A DNA stretch of 64,000 bases from Akebia trifoliata (Eukaryota; Streptophyta; Magnoliopsida; Ranunculales; Lardizabalaceae): NCBI GenBank assembly GCA_017979445.1, contig CM030717.1, positions 11,551,639-11,615,638 of the forward strand. Reading direction: 5' to 3'. Both the position numbers and the translations under genes were made by a program. How positions within the stretch are numbered: the first letter of the stretch is position 1; the number at the start of each line of letters is the position of its first letter. The notes beneath the pieces are model-generated. The model ran no database searches. It was not told where the DNA came from and saw nothing but the letters and a program-made list of their open reading frames with translations. Shown piece by piece: positions 12,007-23,461 of the stretch.

Positions 12007-12025
12007 GAGAGAGAGAGAGAGAGAG
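11934..12025. repeat. (TA)n then (GA)n microsatellite
   Basis: About 70 bp of uninterrupted TA is followed by TTTA and about ten GA units. The tract is bordered directly by a palindromic-core MITE, in line with that family's (TA)n-associated insertion sites. Confidence 0.95.
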
Positions 12026-12378
12026 AAATGTTCAGCACCAAACATTTTGGAAAACATTTTGCCCAAACATGGGTTAGAAGTTTTGGAATTGGTTGATTTT
12101 TGATGAGGATGATCTCTACAGTGAGGAGATCATCATCACCAAAAATCAGCTCATTCCAAAACTTCTAACCCCATCAAAAATGATTTACAAAAAATGGACG
12201 GTCCACAATTTTTCAACTTGTAAACATGGGACTAGAAATTTTGAAATGGGTTGATTTTTGGTGAGGATGATCTCCTCACCGTAGAGATCATCCTCACCAA
12301 AAATCAGTCCATTCCAAAACGTCTAACCCATGTAGGAGAAAAATGGTTGGCCAAAATGTTTGATGCTGAAAGGAACCC
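12025..12378. mobile_element. Palindromic-core MITE, copy 2
   Basis: Ends are GAAATGTTCAGCACC...ACATTTTGGAAAACA and GGCCAAAATGTTTGATGCTG...GGAACCC. The core has the two family hairpins joined by the spacer CAAAAAATGGACGGTCCACA. About 15 bp of AT-rich DNA separates it from the next element. Confidence 0.85.
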
Positions 12379-12394
12379 ATATTTATATTTTTTT

Positions 12395-12570
12395 GGTCCC
12401 GTTCACCACCCTACGCTTTACTCTATGCTTTATCAAATGTGTTTTGTCCTACATGGGTTAGAAGTTTTGGAATAGACTGATTTTTGGTGAGAATAATCTT
12501 ACATTTGGTCATGTAGGACAAAACACGTTTAGTAAAGCGTAGGGTAAAGTGTAGGGTGTTGAACATTTCC
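12395..12570. mobile_element. Palindromic-core MITE, deleted copy 3
   Basis: A 176-bp element with about 60-bp inverted arms (GTCCCGTTCACCACCCTACG at the left; CGTAGGGTAAAGTGTAGGGT at the right). Only half of one hairpin remains in the middle. Termini belong to the same subfamily as the copy at 18,788 (arms TTTGTCCTACATG and CATGTAGGACAAA). (TA)n follows on the right. Confidence 0.8.
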
Positions 12571-13429
12571 ATATATATATATATATATATATCCTCAATT
12601 TATATAAAATATTTTGTCTCACTAACTTTAACTAACTTAGCAAGCCGAGATAATCTAGAGAAAGAAATAACTTTGATTGGTGATATAGAACATATTTGTG
12701 GACCAACAAATCAAAATTTAATCTGATTGGTATTTAATGACTAATAACTCTTAGTATCCAAAAATAACAAGATTCAATGACTAGATTTCATTCAAAAAAC
12801 AATACTTAAAAAGTTAGTGGCTATCTATGATTCACCAATCAAGTTTACTTTTGAATATTGGTCCACCAACTGGTTTATTTAAAGTTGAGAGAGACAATGT
12901 GCCCAAAAGAGTGCCAGATGGCAGTTGAAGGGAAAGGGTGACCACTGACTACTGAGTCCATCAAATTTGAGCTTATCAAAAGCAATGTATTTAGTTATTT
13001 ATTTGCTATGGTTCATTTGACTGGTATTGGAATTATTTTAAATGTGTTTACTTTTTGTTAGAATAAATTTAGATTAATAATTAACAATTATATCTACTAT
13101 AATATTTAGAACTAGAAATAAGTTCCAAATTTTAAAATTACCAATATTACTAATTTTAGTACACCTTAGTGAGTTTGGATTGGATATTAGAAGGAGAAAA
13201 AAAAAAGGTGATTTAGACATTGGTCAGCTTCCATTGACTTGAAATTTAACTCAGAAATTTACACGATCACACAAAATTCAATGATTGAAAATTATTCTTG
13301 AGATAAGTATTATCAAGATATACAAAAGTTTCAATTATTGGATATTGTGCTTTATCTGGTGATGATTGTATGTTAGTTCTTGAGTCAACAAACCCAACCC
13401 TTATACATACCTTCCACATTTTCTCAAAT

Positions 13430-14870
13430 ATTTGAGACTCATATGCTCTTGGAGCCCATTTACTTGTTTCACTGACCTAATTTTTCATAATACTCTTTGC
13501 ACCCACTTACTAAAATTCTTAAAAGTCATCAAATGAACTTTGGTAGGAACCTACCGAACATTACAAAATAATTCGGTATGTATTGGCATACCAAACACAA
13601 ATATTTACATGAGAAAGTTCTATTAAGTAGGTATCTACCAGACGAATTTGATAAGTACCTATCGAATATAACTTTCTCATGTAAATCTCTAGTTCAGTAT
13701 GTTAATGCCGAATTTTTGTGTATATGATCGGTAAGTACCTATCAAACTTTACAATAATGATTCAATACTAGCATACCGAACTAGATATTTCACATGCATG
13801 ACATACCAAACTGGAGATTTCACACACAAAATTTCTAATATGAATGACTTCAACTTGATTGATTTTTGAAGTATTAAGATAAAAAAAAACATACAATTAA
13901 ATAAAGAGAAAAATGCCTCATTTTTTTTTCTAGATACAAAGAAAAAGAAGAATGGGAGAGAGAGAGAGAGAGGGGTATGGTGGAGAAGAAGGAGATAATG
14001 GATAGAGAAGACGGTGAGATGGTTAGGATTTCATTCGGTAGAATAGATGGAGAAGAGGGTGAGTGTATAGAGTAATACAATAAAGGTATAAGTGTAATTT
14101 CCCTCTTTTTTAAAGATTCCACTTAAACGGGTGTCGAGAGCGTTTTTTATGGGCACCAATAGCACGACTCTTAAAAAATTACACTTATACCCTTATTGTA
14201 TACTCCCACCATCTTCTTAATCTATTTTACCGAATGAAACTCTAACCATTTCAGCATCTTCTCTATCCATTCTCTCTTTCTTCTCTACCATCTACCTCTC
14301 TCTCTCTCTCTCTTTTCTTCTTCTTCTTCTTCTTTACATCTAGAAAAGTTGAATGAGGGTTTCAAGTTTCAATGATGGTCTTCTCATTCTTTAATCTTAC
14401 TTTTTTTTAAATGATCTTAACACCTTAAAAATCACTTGAGTCGAAGTCATTCATATGAGAAAATTTGAATGTGAAATGTCTGGTTCGATATGCTAGTACC
14501 GAATCATTATTGTAACGTTCGGTAGGTACCTACCAATCCTAGACACAAAGATTCGGCACTAATATATCAAAGTAGGGATTTAAGGAGAAAGTCTTGTTCA
14601 GTAGGTACTTATCGAATTCATTCAGTTGGTACCTATTAGACATAACTATCTCGTGTAAATCTTTTGTGTTTGGTATGTCAGTATACATTGAATTAGTTTT
14701 GTAATGTTCGATAGGTACCTATTGAATCAATTAAAACAAATTTGATTTTGAACATACCAAAATTTGTTTGGTGACTTTTAAGAATATTTGTAAGTAGGCA
14801 TAAAGAGTATTATGAAAAATTAGGTGGGCGAAATAAGTACATTGGCATCGAGAGTGTATATGGTGGGCGT
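13430..14870. mobile_element. Large foldback element (about 1.4 kb)
   Basis: The two halves are reverse complements over nearly the whole length with about 15-25% mismatch. The left arm has CCTAATTTTTCATAATACTC near 13,480 and the right arm has its complement near 14,810. GTAGGTATCTACC/GGTAGGTACCTACC-type blocks and a GA-rich (left) versus CT-rich (right) tract are also paired. The centre is near 14,140 (GGGTGTCGAGAGCG). No transposase is encoded; the superfamily is not determinable. Confidence 0.75.
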
Positions 14871-15326
14871 GAGTAACATGACTCTTATTTTTTAAAATCC
14901 ACTTAAGTGAGTGTTAATAGCACGGCTCTAATGGAAATGATCTAGTTGCCCTCTTAGTTGAAAGTTTTGATTTTCTCTTCAAAATTTGTTATCTTAAAAT
15001 TCTTCATTGTAACTCCAACCTAAAGTTTCAATTTTATCTTCAAATTAGTATATTCTTAAATTAAAATTAAAAATAGCACTTATGGATTAAAAAAAAGATA
15101 GAATAGATATTTAAAAAAGGTGAATACTAATAAAGATAGAGGCTCCAAAAAATCTCTATGGGCTCTATATTGAAAGACGTAAGCAGAGAGCTCCTTATCA
15201 AAATATAGAGATTTGAAGTCCGATTGAAATTGCTCTCTAACCTTTGGGGGGGGAGTATTTTTGTCCTCATCTTCAAACCTGTCCTCAATCTTTTTTCAGA
15301 AAACCCTCCATTTTTTCACCTAAAAA

Positions 15327-15426
15327 TCTATTTTATTGTTGAGGTTAAATTTTTTTTACCCAACAAGTTGAAGATATCTATTTTATTGTTGAGGTTAAAT
15401 TTTTTTTACCCAACAAGTTGAAGATA
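15327..15426. repeat. Exact 2 x 50-bp tandem duplication
   Basis: The 50-bp unit starting TCTATTTTATTGTTGAGGTT is repeated once with no visible mismatch (15,327-15,376 and 15,377-15,426). It therefore arose recently within the otherwise diverged duplicated segment. Confidence 0.95.
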
Positions 15427-16289
15427 ACAAATTTCTGGTGACCAAAATAAGAAAATGGGGGCATTAAGTCATTTGAAGTTGGTCTCTCAATGAAGATCAA
15501 GGTCAAGATACATGCCATCAATATGAAACACGTGGATATTCTTAAAAAAAAACAAAATTATTATAAGAAAAAAATGTAGAATCCGTACTAATCCCGCAAG
15601 CGTTTTCTTTCTATAACAATTTCTGTAGATTCTTAAATCTGTCCCACACGTTTCCCACTCCAACTTCAGTTTTCTTGTTTTGCACGAAATGGACAAACCA
15701 TAGAGGTTGCAGTAGGTGTAGGTGACTCCTCTGTCGGTCCATTGAGTCTATTTTTCGATTTTTTTTTTTTTTAATTTTTAATTTTTAATTTTTAATTTTT
15801 TTTTTTTTTAAAGATTAAGAGAGGGTTAAGCAACCCCATATTTGATACTATTTCAAGATATGATGCAATTGCTATGGACGGTCATGATCTTTCAATATTA
15901 TTGATATTTGGTGACAAGACATATGTAACGAAGTCGAGCGAAGAACAATTGAAGAAATAAAAAAGATGTAATCACCCTGACTCCCTAAAGATTGAAGTAC
16001 GAGTAAATCGATTCCACTGTGTAGAGAAAACTTTTTATTAAAGATTACACCCCTCGAATGCTTTTGTTGAATAAGAAAGAGAAATATTTTCCTAACTAAT
16101 TTAGTAAAAGTCTTATTAAGGATCGTTTTGCTTAAATGAATTATCACCTCAGCAATCCAACACCACAGACCTCTAAGGTGTTGTGAACAATTTTGATTTT
16201 AAAAAAATAACATTAAAAATTGGAATTAAAATCAAAACCGCCAAAAAACACAGATACCCATTGCTTCGGATTCTCAAGAGTCAAATGAG

Positions 16290-16326
<37 letters not shown>

Positions 16327-16333
16327 TTATATA

Positions 16334-17860
<1,527 letters not shown>

Positions 17861-17878
17861 ATATATATATATATATAT

Positions 17879-18224
17879 GGGGGGCGTTCAATGGCCAATT
17901 TTTTGGCAAACTTTTTGGCAAAACATTTTTCAAAACATGAGTTAGAGGTTTTGGAATGGGCTGATTTTTGATGAGGATGATCTCTACGGTGAGGAGATCA
18001 TCCTCACCAAAAATCAGCCCATTCCAAAACTTCTAACCCATGTTTACAAGCTGAAAAATTGTGGACCGTCCATTTTTTGGAATTGGCTGATTTTTGGTGA
18101 TGATGATCTCCTCCCGTAGAGATCATCCTCACCAAAAATCAGCCCATTCCAAAACCACTAACCTATGTTTTGAAAAATGTTTTGCCAAAAAGTTTGCTAA
18201 AAAGTTTGCCCTTGAACGCTACCC
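17879..18224. mobile_element. Palindromic-core MITE, copy 5
   Basis: A 346-bp element with ends GGGGGCGTTCAATGGCCAA and TTGCCCTTGAACGCTACCC. The core has two hairpins. In the family consensus each hairpin has 36-nt arms (starting TTTTGGAATGGGCTGATTTT) around a 9-nt loop, for 81 nt in total. The hairpin pair is in opposite orientation, so the whole element is also one large palindrome. It is separated from its neighbours on both sides only by about 18 bp of TA. Confidence 0.9.
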
Positions 18225-18243
18225 ATATATATATATATATATA

Positions 18244-18762
18244 GGGTAGCGTTCAAGGGCAAACTTTTTAGCAAACTTTTTGGCAAAACATTTTTCAAAA
18301 CATAGGTTAGTGGTTTTGGAATGGGCTGATTTTTGGTGAGGATGATCTCTACGGTGAGGAGATCATCCTCACCAAAAATCAGCCAATTCCAAAACTTCTA
18401 ACCCCATCAAAAACAGTTTAATGGCCAACTTTTTGGCAAAACATTTTTCAAAACATGAGTTAGAAGTTTTGGAATGGGCTGATTTTTGGTGAGGATGATC
18501 TCTATGATGAGGAGATCATCATCACCAAAAATCAGCCCATTCCAAAACTTCTAACCCCATCAAAAACAGTTTATAAAAAATGGACGGTCCATGATTTTTC
18601 AACTGGTAAACATGGGTTAGAAGTTTTGGAATGGGCTGATTTTTGGTGAGGATGATCTACTCACCGTAGAGATCATCCTCACCAAAAATCAGCCCATTCC
18701 AAAACCTCTAACCCATGTTTTGAAAAATGTTTTGCCAAAAAGTTTGCCCTTGAACGCTACCC
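18244..18762. mobile_element. Palindromic-core MITE, copy 6 (three hairpins)
   Basis: The 519-bp element has ends GGGTAGCGTTCAAGGGCAAA and its exact complement. It holds three 81-nt hairpins rather than two (starting near 18,312, 18,467 and 18,619). The extra unit includes a repeat of the subterminal GGCAAAACATTTTTCAAAAC at about 18,436, which suggests internal recombination or nesting between two copies. Confidence 0.9.
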
Positions 18763-18787
18763 ATATATATATATATATATATATATA

Positions 18788-19169
18788 GGGTCCCGTTCAG
18801 CACCCTAAGTTTTAACCACACACTTTAACAAACGTGTTTTGTCTTACATGGGCTAGAAGTTTTGGAATGGGCTGATTTTTGGTGAGGATAATCTCTATGG
18901 TGAGGAGATCATCCTCACCAAAAATCAGCTCATTCCAAAACTTCTAACCCCATCAAAAATGGTTTACAAAAAATGGACGGTTCACAATTTTTCAACGTGT
19001 AAACATGGGGCTAAACATTTCGGAATGGGCTGATTTTTGGGGAGGATGATCTTCTAATCATAGAGATCATCCTCACCAAAAATCAGGTCCATTCCAAAAC
19101 TTCTAACCCATGTAGGACAAAAAACGTTTGTTAAAGTGTGTGGTAAAAACTTAGGGTGCTGAACATTTC

Positions 19170-19171
<2 letters not shown>
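18788..19171. mobile_element. Palindromic-core MITE, copy 7
   Basis: Ends are GGGTCCCGTTCAGCACCCTA and TTAGGGTGCTGAACATTTCCC; subterminal arms contain CACTTTAACAAACGTGTTTT. The core has two hairpins and the ATGGACGG spacer. The termini differ from copies 5 and 6 although the core is the same. It is flanked on both sides by (TA)n, 24 bp on the left and about 35 bp on the right. Confidence 0.9.
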
Positions 19172-19207
<36 letters not shown>

Positions 19208-19351
19208 CAAATGATTATAAAACTCTTGTCCTTGGAAAAATTATCATATTATCTATAAAATTATTAACTTAGTTATAATTATTTAAACTGGTTTAAAATA
19301 ACACCAACACTTCCTTTACTAACTTACTAGGATTTTAAGCCTTATTAAAGG

Positions 19352-19450
19352 TGGGCTTAGACTCATAGCTTAGTTGGTTTGACACATTGTAAAACAACTT
19401 TGAAGTCATGGGTTCAAGTCCACTTTAGCCATAAAAATAAAAATAAAACT
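19352..19450 (+). mobile_element. tRNA-derived SINE-like remnant
   Basis: The internal RNA polymerase III promoter boxes are recognisable: box A TAGCTTAGTTGG at 19,366-19,377 and box B GGGTTCAAGTCC at 19,410-19,421. Spacing is normal for a tRNA, and the unit is followed by an A-rich tail (ATAAAAATAAAAATAAAA). The acceptor and anticodon stems do not pair as in a working tRNA, so a SINE or tRNA pseudogene is the best reading. Confidence 0.6.
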
Positions 19451-21458
19451 TTACTAAAGGTTGTTTTACTAAAATGTTTTACCACATTTGCAATTCAACA
19501 CCATAACTCTCGAGATATCATGGAAAAACTCAAATAAAAAAATTTCAAAATTTTTTTTGGACTTGAACCAAGGTTTTGAAAATGACGACTATCAAATTTT
19601 CATCTAACTCCCAAAATTAAAAGTAAAATTCAAAGGTGAAGAATAATTTTTTTTCAAAGTTGATAGGATTTTGTCTTCTACAACTCTAAGCATCATATCA
19701 TGGTTTTAGATGCCACAAGTTGAGCCCAAGGACCTTAGGTAGGGGTGAAATCTTTACTAACTTAGTAAGACTTGTCGGACTCTTAAAATAATTTTGTAAT
19801 ATGTGATTTGTATTTCAGTAATTATAGTTTTTATCACCACTAGGTCGATTTGTAAATGCTCAGTCACAAAATCTCATTTTCAGTCAAATAAAAACATTTA
19901 AAATAGTTAAAAATGGTAATTTTATATAAAAATGTAAAAGCCAGTTGATTAGGATGACCCACCCAAGTCAACTCAGTCCTTTAAATATATCAAATTTACC
20001 TCACTTTTTTTTTTATATTTATATTACAGCTTCTTTCCTCCTGTCATCCTTTGTAGCTGTTGGTCCATTTAAAAAATTTGTTTCAAAAGTTGGATAAAGT
20101 TTGAGTATAATTCAGGTTTACAATGAAAAATCAGTTGAAAAGTTTGGTAAAAATAAAATAAACAAATAAATAAAAGGGTGATTGAAACTTACCCCTCCAG
20201 GTTTTGGTGAATATTTGAGATATCCTATATGTTTTCAAACAGATAACATACCCCTTGACCTCAGTCTTCCAAGATTAAAAAAAATGGTTTTATTGTCCTC
20301 TTCTTCAACATACAGTCGAAATCTTGTATTTTCTTCTAAAAATATTTGGTTTTCAAACTCTTCAATCTCTAGGTTTTTTTTTTTTTTTTAATATATTTGA
20401 GATCGTCTTCACTCTCTTATCTAAAAATTTCTTGATTTTTGTATAATATTTTATCCAAGATGATAGGTTACAAGGAGAAAAATCATGGTTAATTATTAGA
20501 AGAGAAAGATGGCGCAATTAGTTCATTTTGTGTCTCTCAATGAAAATTAAAGTCAAAGCGTATGGCATCAAATTGGAAAAAGAGTGGGTATCTCAAATGT
20601 CCACCCAAGCAAGAAGCTATTGAAAATTCATCCATTTCCAGAAACTTGGAACATATTCCAAATCTTTAGGTTAAGATTATCATATTATCTGATAAAAATA
20701 AAAATAAATCCAAATACAATAGTGTTATTTTTGTGATATAAGATTAGAGAAAATATACAGAAAGATAATGTGAAATAAGGTAACAAAATAAATTATAAAT
20801 ACCATAAAAATATTATCTAAATATTAAAATGAGTAGAGCTTGTATTAGACACAATAGCCTTAAGACAGATTTTACCCCTATGATGTACTAACAGCCTTTG
20901 GACTGTCTCTTAATACAATGCTCCACACATGTACAAGCAATACTTCTAGTATACTTGTACAACAAAGTTTTAGCAAAATTGGACTTTTCATGTGTACCCA
21001 TGTAAGGTTTAAATCCGAAGATTTGCACCCATCTCTAGGTGCGCATCGTATGCGTATACACGCACTAAGATTTTTCAGATTCATATTTCTTCTCACACTT
21101 ACTACAATATGTGAGAATTTCTATATAAGAGTTATACTTTCTAATTGTTTTTATTCGATGTTGGACTAACATTTTACACCATAACTTACAAATAAACCAT
21201 TTAACTCTTACTTTTACTTTTTTACTATAACTTTTATTTTTTGCTTTTACTTTTACTTTTACTTCCAATTCCATTCAAACATTAGGATAAATTCCACATT
21301 AATCCAACAAATAACACATATCAATAAAAAAAATGTTCAGATGACGACCAAAATTCAGAGAAGGAAATAATATTTTTATTTTTATTATTGATGATTAGTA
21401 ATTAGTAGGTTAGATGGATTTTGAACCCTTGGTATAATATCATCACTCACAAACTTTA

Positions 21459-21560
21459 GTCTCTGTGAAGACATTCAATGAAATAGTAGAATGATATAGA
21501 GAAGATCAGCTTGACCCTAGCGCAAGGATGGCACACACAAATCAAGAAATGATTTAAATT
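21459..21560 (+). pseudogene. U6 snRNA pseudogene
   Basis: The 102-nt block aligns end to end with plant U6 snRNA. It keeps the central catalytic/U4-pairing segment nearly intact: GATATAGAGAAGATCAGC against GATACAGAGAAGATTAGC, and GCGCAAGGATG. It also keeps AAATCAAGAAATG near the 3' end. The 5' stem is decayed (GTCTCTGTGAAGAC for GTCCCTTCGGGGAC). There is no terminal T run and no clear upstream sequence element; only a TATAATAT lies about 25 bp upstream. It is therefore not expected to make functional U6. Confidence 0.88.
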
Positions 21561-22996
21561 GATTAAAATAAAAACTCATAGACTTTAACCAACTTAACAA
21601 GGTGGGACTTTCTAGAAAAGAAAATAGTTGTGGACAAAAAAAATTCACAAATCTATCTCAAGATTCGTAAAATAAGATTGCAAATAATTTTTATTAATTT
21701 GATGAAAATGAATATACAAATCTCAGTACAATCCTTTTATTAACAATGAAAAACAAAATATATCAGTGTAGATTTCTTCTCTCCAGGTTTCACATTTGAT
21801 CGACTGTGAATGTGATTTTTGATGTGTAGATAATTGCTTTTGATGTGTAGATCTTCTATAGAGATTTTTGTAGATTTACTTCTCTTTAGACTTCATACTT
21901 AATCGATTGAGAAAGAGTTATTGGCTTCCAAAAAAGCTTGATCTTTTCTTTAATCGGAGTTTGAAGAACCTTATTTCGTCTCTAAGGGATGACTTGAGAG
22001 CTTCTTCTTCTTTAATGGGAAAACTTCTGTATTCTAAAAGGGAGATCTCGGTCATCACCAAATGAGGGAGACTTTAGTATTTATAGACTTAAATTAACTC
22101 TTCCAACTATACCTTGATTTAATGAGTTTTGATTAGTTAATTTAAATGTTAATTTGATCAAATTCAAATTTTAAGAACTCTATGAAAATTATTAGATTTC
22201 ACTAATCCGTTTGGATGTAGAGTCTTTTAATGTAGACCACTTGAACTTTCTTGACCATGGGCTTTATCTTCGAAAGTTCAAACCCAGGTTTTAGGAGGTA
22301 TGTTCTTAGTTAATGGGCCTAATTTGGATTTGTGGTATATTTATAACTTCTAGGGATTTTCTTATGATTTGTAAAAGATGTAGGGATCAGTTTAAAATTT
22401 CGATACCTACAATAGTTTTAATTGATCATATGGCACATATTTTTGAACCCTTAAGTCCACTTCAAGGAGGACCTAAAAATTAATGTGATTGATAATCAAT
22501 GAACATTAACTCCAAGTATCCAAAAATACTAAAATTCAATATAACTAGAATACGTTCCAAGAATACCACTTATAAGTTAGTGGCTACTTATGATACACCA
22601 ATCATGTTTACTTTAGATGTATGGGCCCACCAACAGGTGTATTTAAAGTTGAGAGAGAGACAATGGGCTCAAAAGTGCGCCACGTGGCAGTTGAGGATAA
22701 AGGGTGATTACAAAGTCCATCAAATTTGAGCTTTATCAAAAGCAATTTGTTTATCTGATTGGTATTGGAATTATTTTAAATATGATTGCTTTTTATCAGA
22801 ATAAATTTAGGTTAACTATATCTACTTTAATCTTAAGCACTAGAAATAAGTTTCAAATTTTAAATAGACATCCAATAAGTTTTTACCCTTTAAAAAATTA
22901 CTAATCCTGGTAATTTTAGTACACCTTAGTGAGTTTGGATTTGATATGAGAGGGAGGGACAAAAAATGTGACCTAGACTCGAGAAATAAAACTCAC

Positions 22997-23072
22997 AAAA
23001 TACCCAATTGGCCTAGTGGCAAGCCGAGCCTTGATAAACTCCTCAGTAAAGAGTAAGTTAAGTGTTCGACAC
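22997..23072 (+). mobile_element. Possible second tRNA-like SINE remnant
   Basis: A box-A-like TGGCCTAGTGGCAAG is followed 50 bp later by a box-B-like GTGTTCGACACCC and then an A run. The intervening stems are not intact. This is a weak call based on the two boxes only. Confidence 0.35.
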
Positions 23073-23461
23073 CCAAAAAAATCTATTTTATCCTTAAGTT
23101 TGAAGGTTGAAGAGGTTAAATTATTTTACCCTAGAGGCTGAAGATAATGAATTTCTTGTGAAAAAAGTTACGATGTTTTGCTAAAAAATGGGGGTATGAG
23201 GTCATTCAAAATGGATCTCTCAATGAAGGCCAAGATCAAGGTGTATGTTTGAAACATAGGGATATGTAAATCAGTCGCAAGAAAATAAAAAGGATAATTT
23301 AGTAACCCCTTGCAAAATTGACGATATTAGATTTACCTTACGGAAAGTCAATATCTATTTTTTTTTTTTTTTAACAAGTCAAATATTTATACAAAAGGAA
23401 ATCAAGATTATGAGTCAACCATCATTAGCACTTAGCCCTCATTGACCAAAAAACTTGGTTT

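Larger units (their letters stand above)
10850..15580. repeat. Segmental duplication, copy A (interrupted)
   Basis: Blocks of this segment recur in the same order and orientation at about 19,780-23,290. Examples are GATGCTCAGTCACAACTCAC (11,007) against AAATGCTCAGTCACAAAATC, TTTACAATGAAAAACCCGTT against TTTACAATGAAAAATCAGTT, and AGTACACCTTAGTGAGTTTGG in both. Copy A is interrupted by (TA)n, two MITEs (12,025-12,570) and a large foldback (13,430-14,870). Divergence by eye is substantial, so the duplication is old or comes from two inserts of one larger repeat. There is no coding content. Confidence 0.75.
19780..23290. repeat. Segmental duplication, copy B
   Basis: This is the second copy of the segment at 10,850-15,580, in the same orientation. 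It lacks the MITEs and foldback found in copy A. It has about 0.8 kb (21,660-22,470) not found in A. The U6 pseudogene lies in it. Shared landmarks include CATCCTTTGTAG, AAAGTTGAGAGAGA and CCATCAAATTTGAGCTT. Confidence 0.75.

Noticed and set aside
15750..15870. T-rich block followed by a GGGTTAAGCAACCCC-like phrase
   Set aside because: It resembles the 3' end of the LINE at 48,103, but there is no protein-coding part or target duplication, so a separate LINE was not called.
15872..16147. A 91-codon minus-strand frame
   Set aside because: No conserved domain visible; the text resembles the untranslated part of a retroelement LTR rather than coding DNA, and no paired LTR was found.
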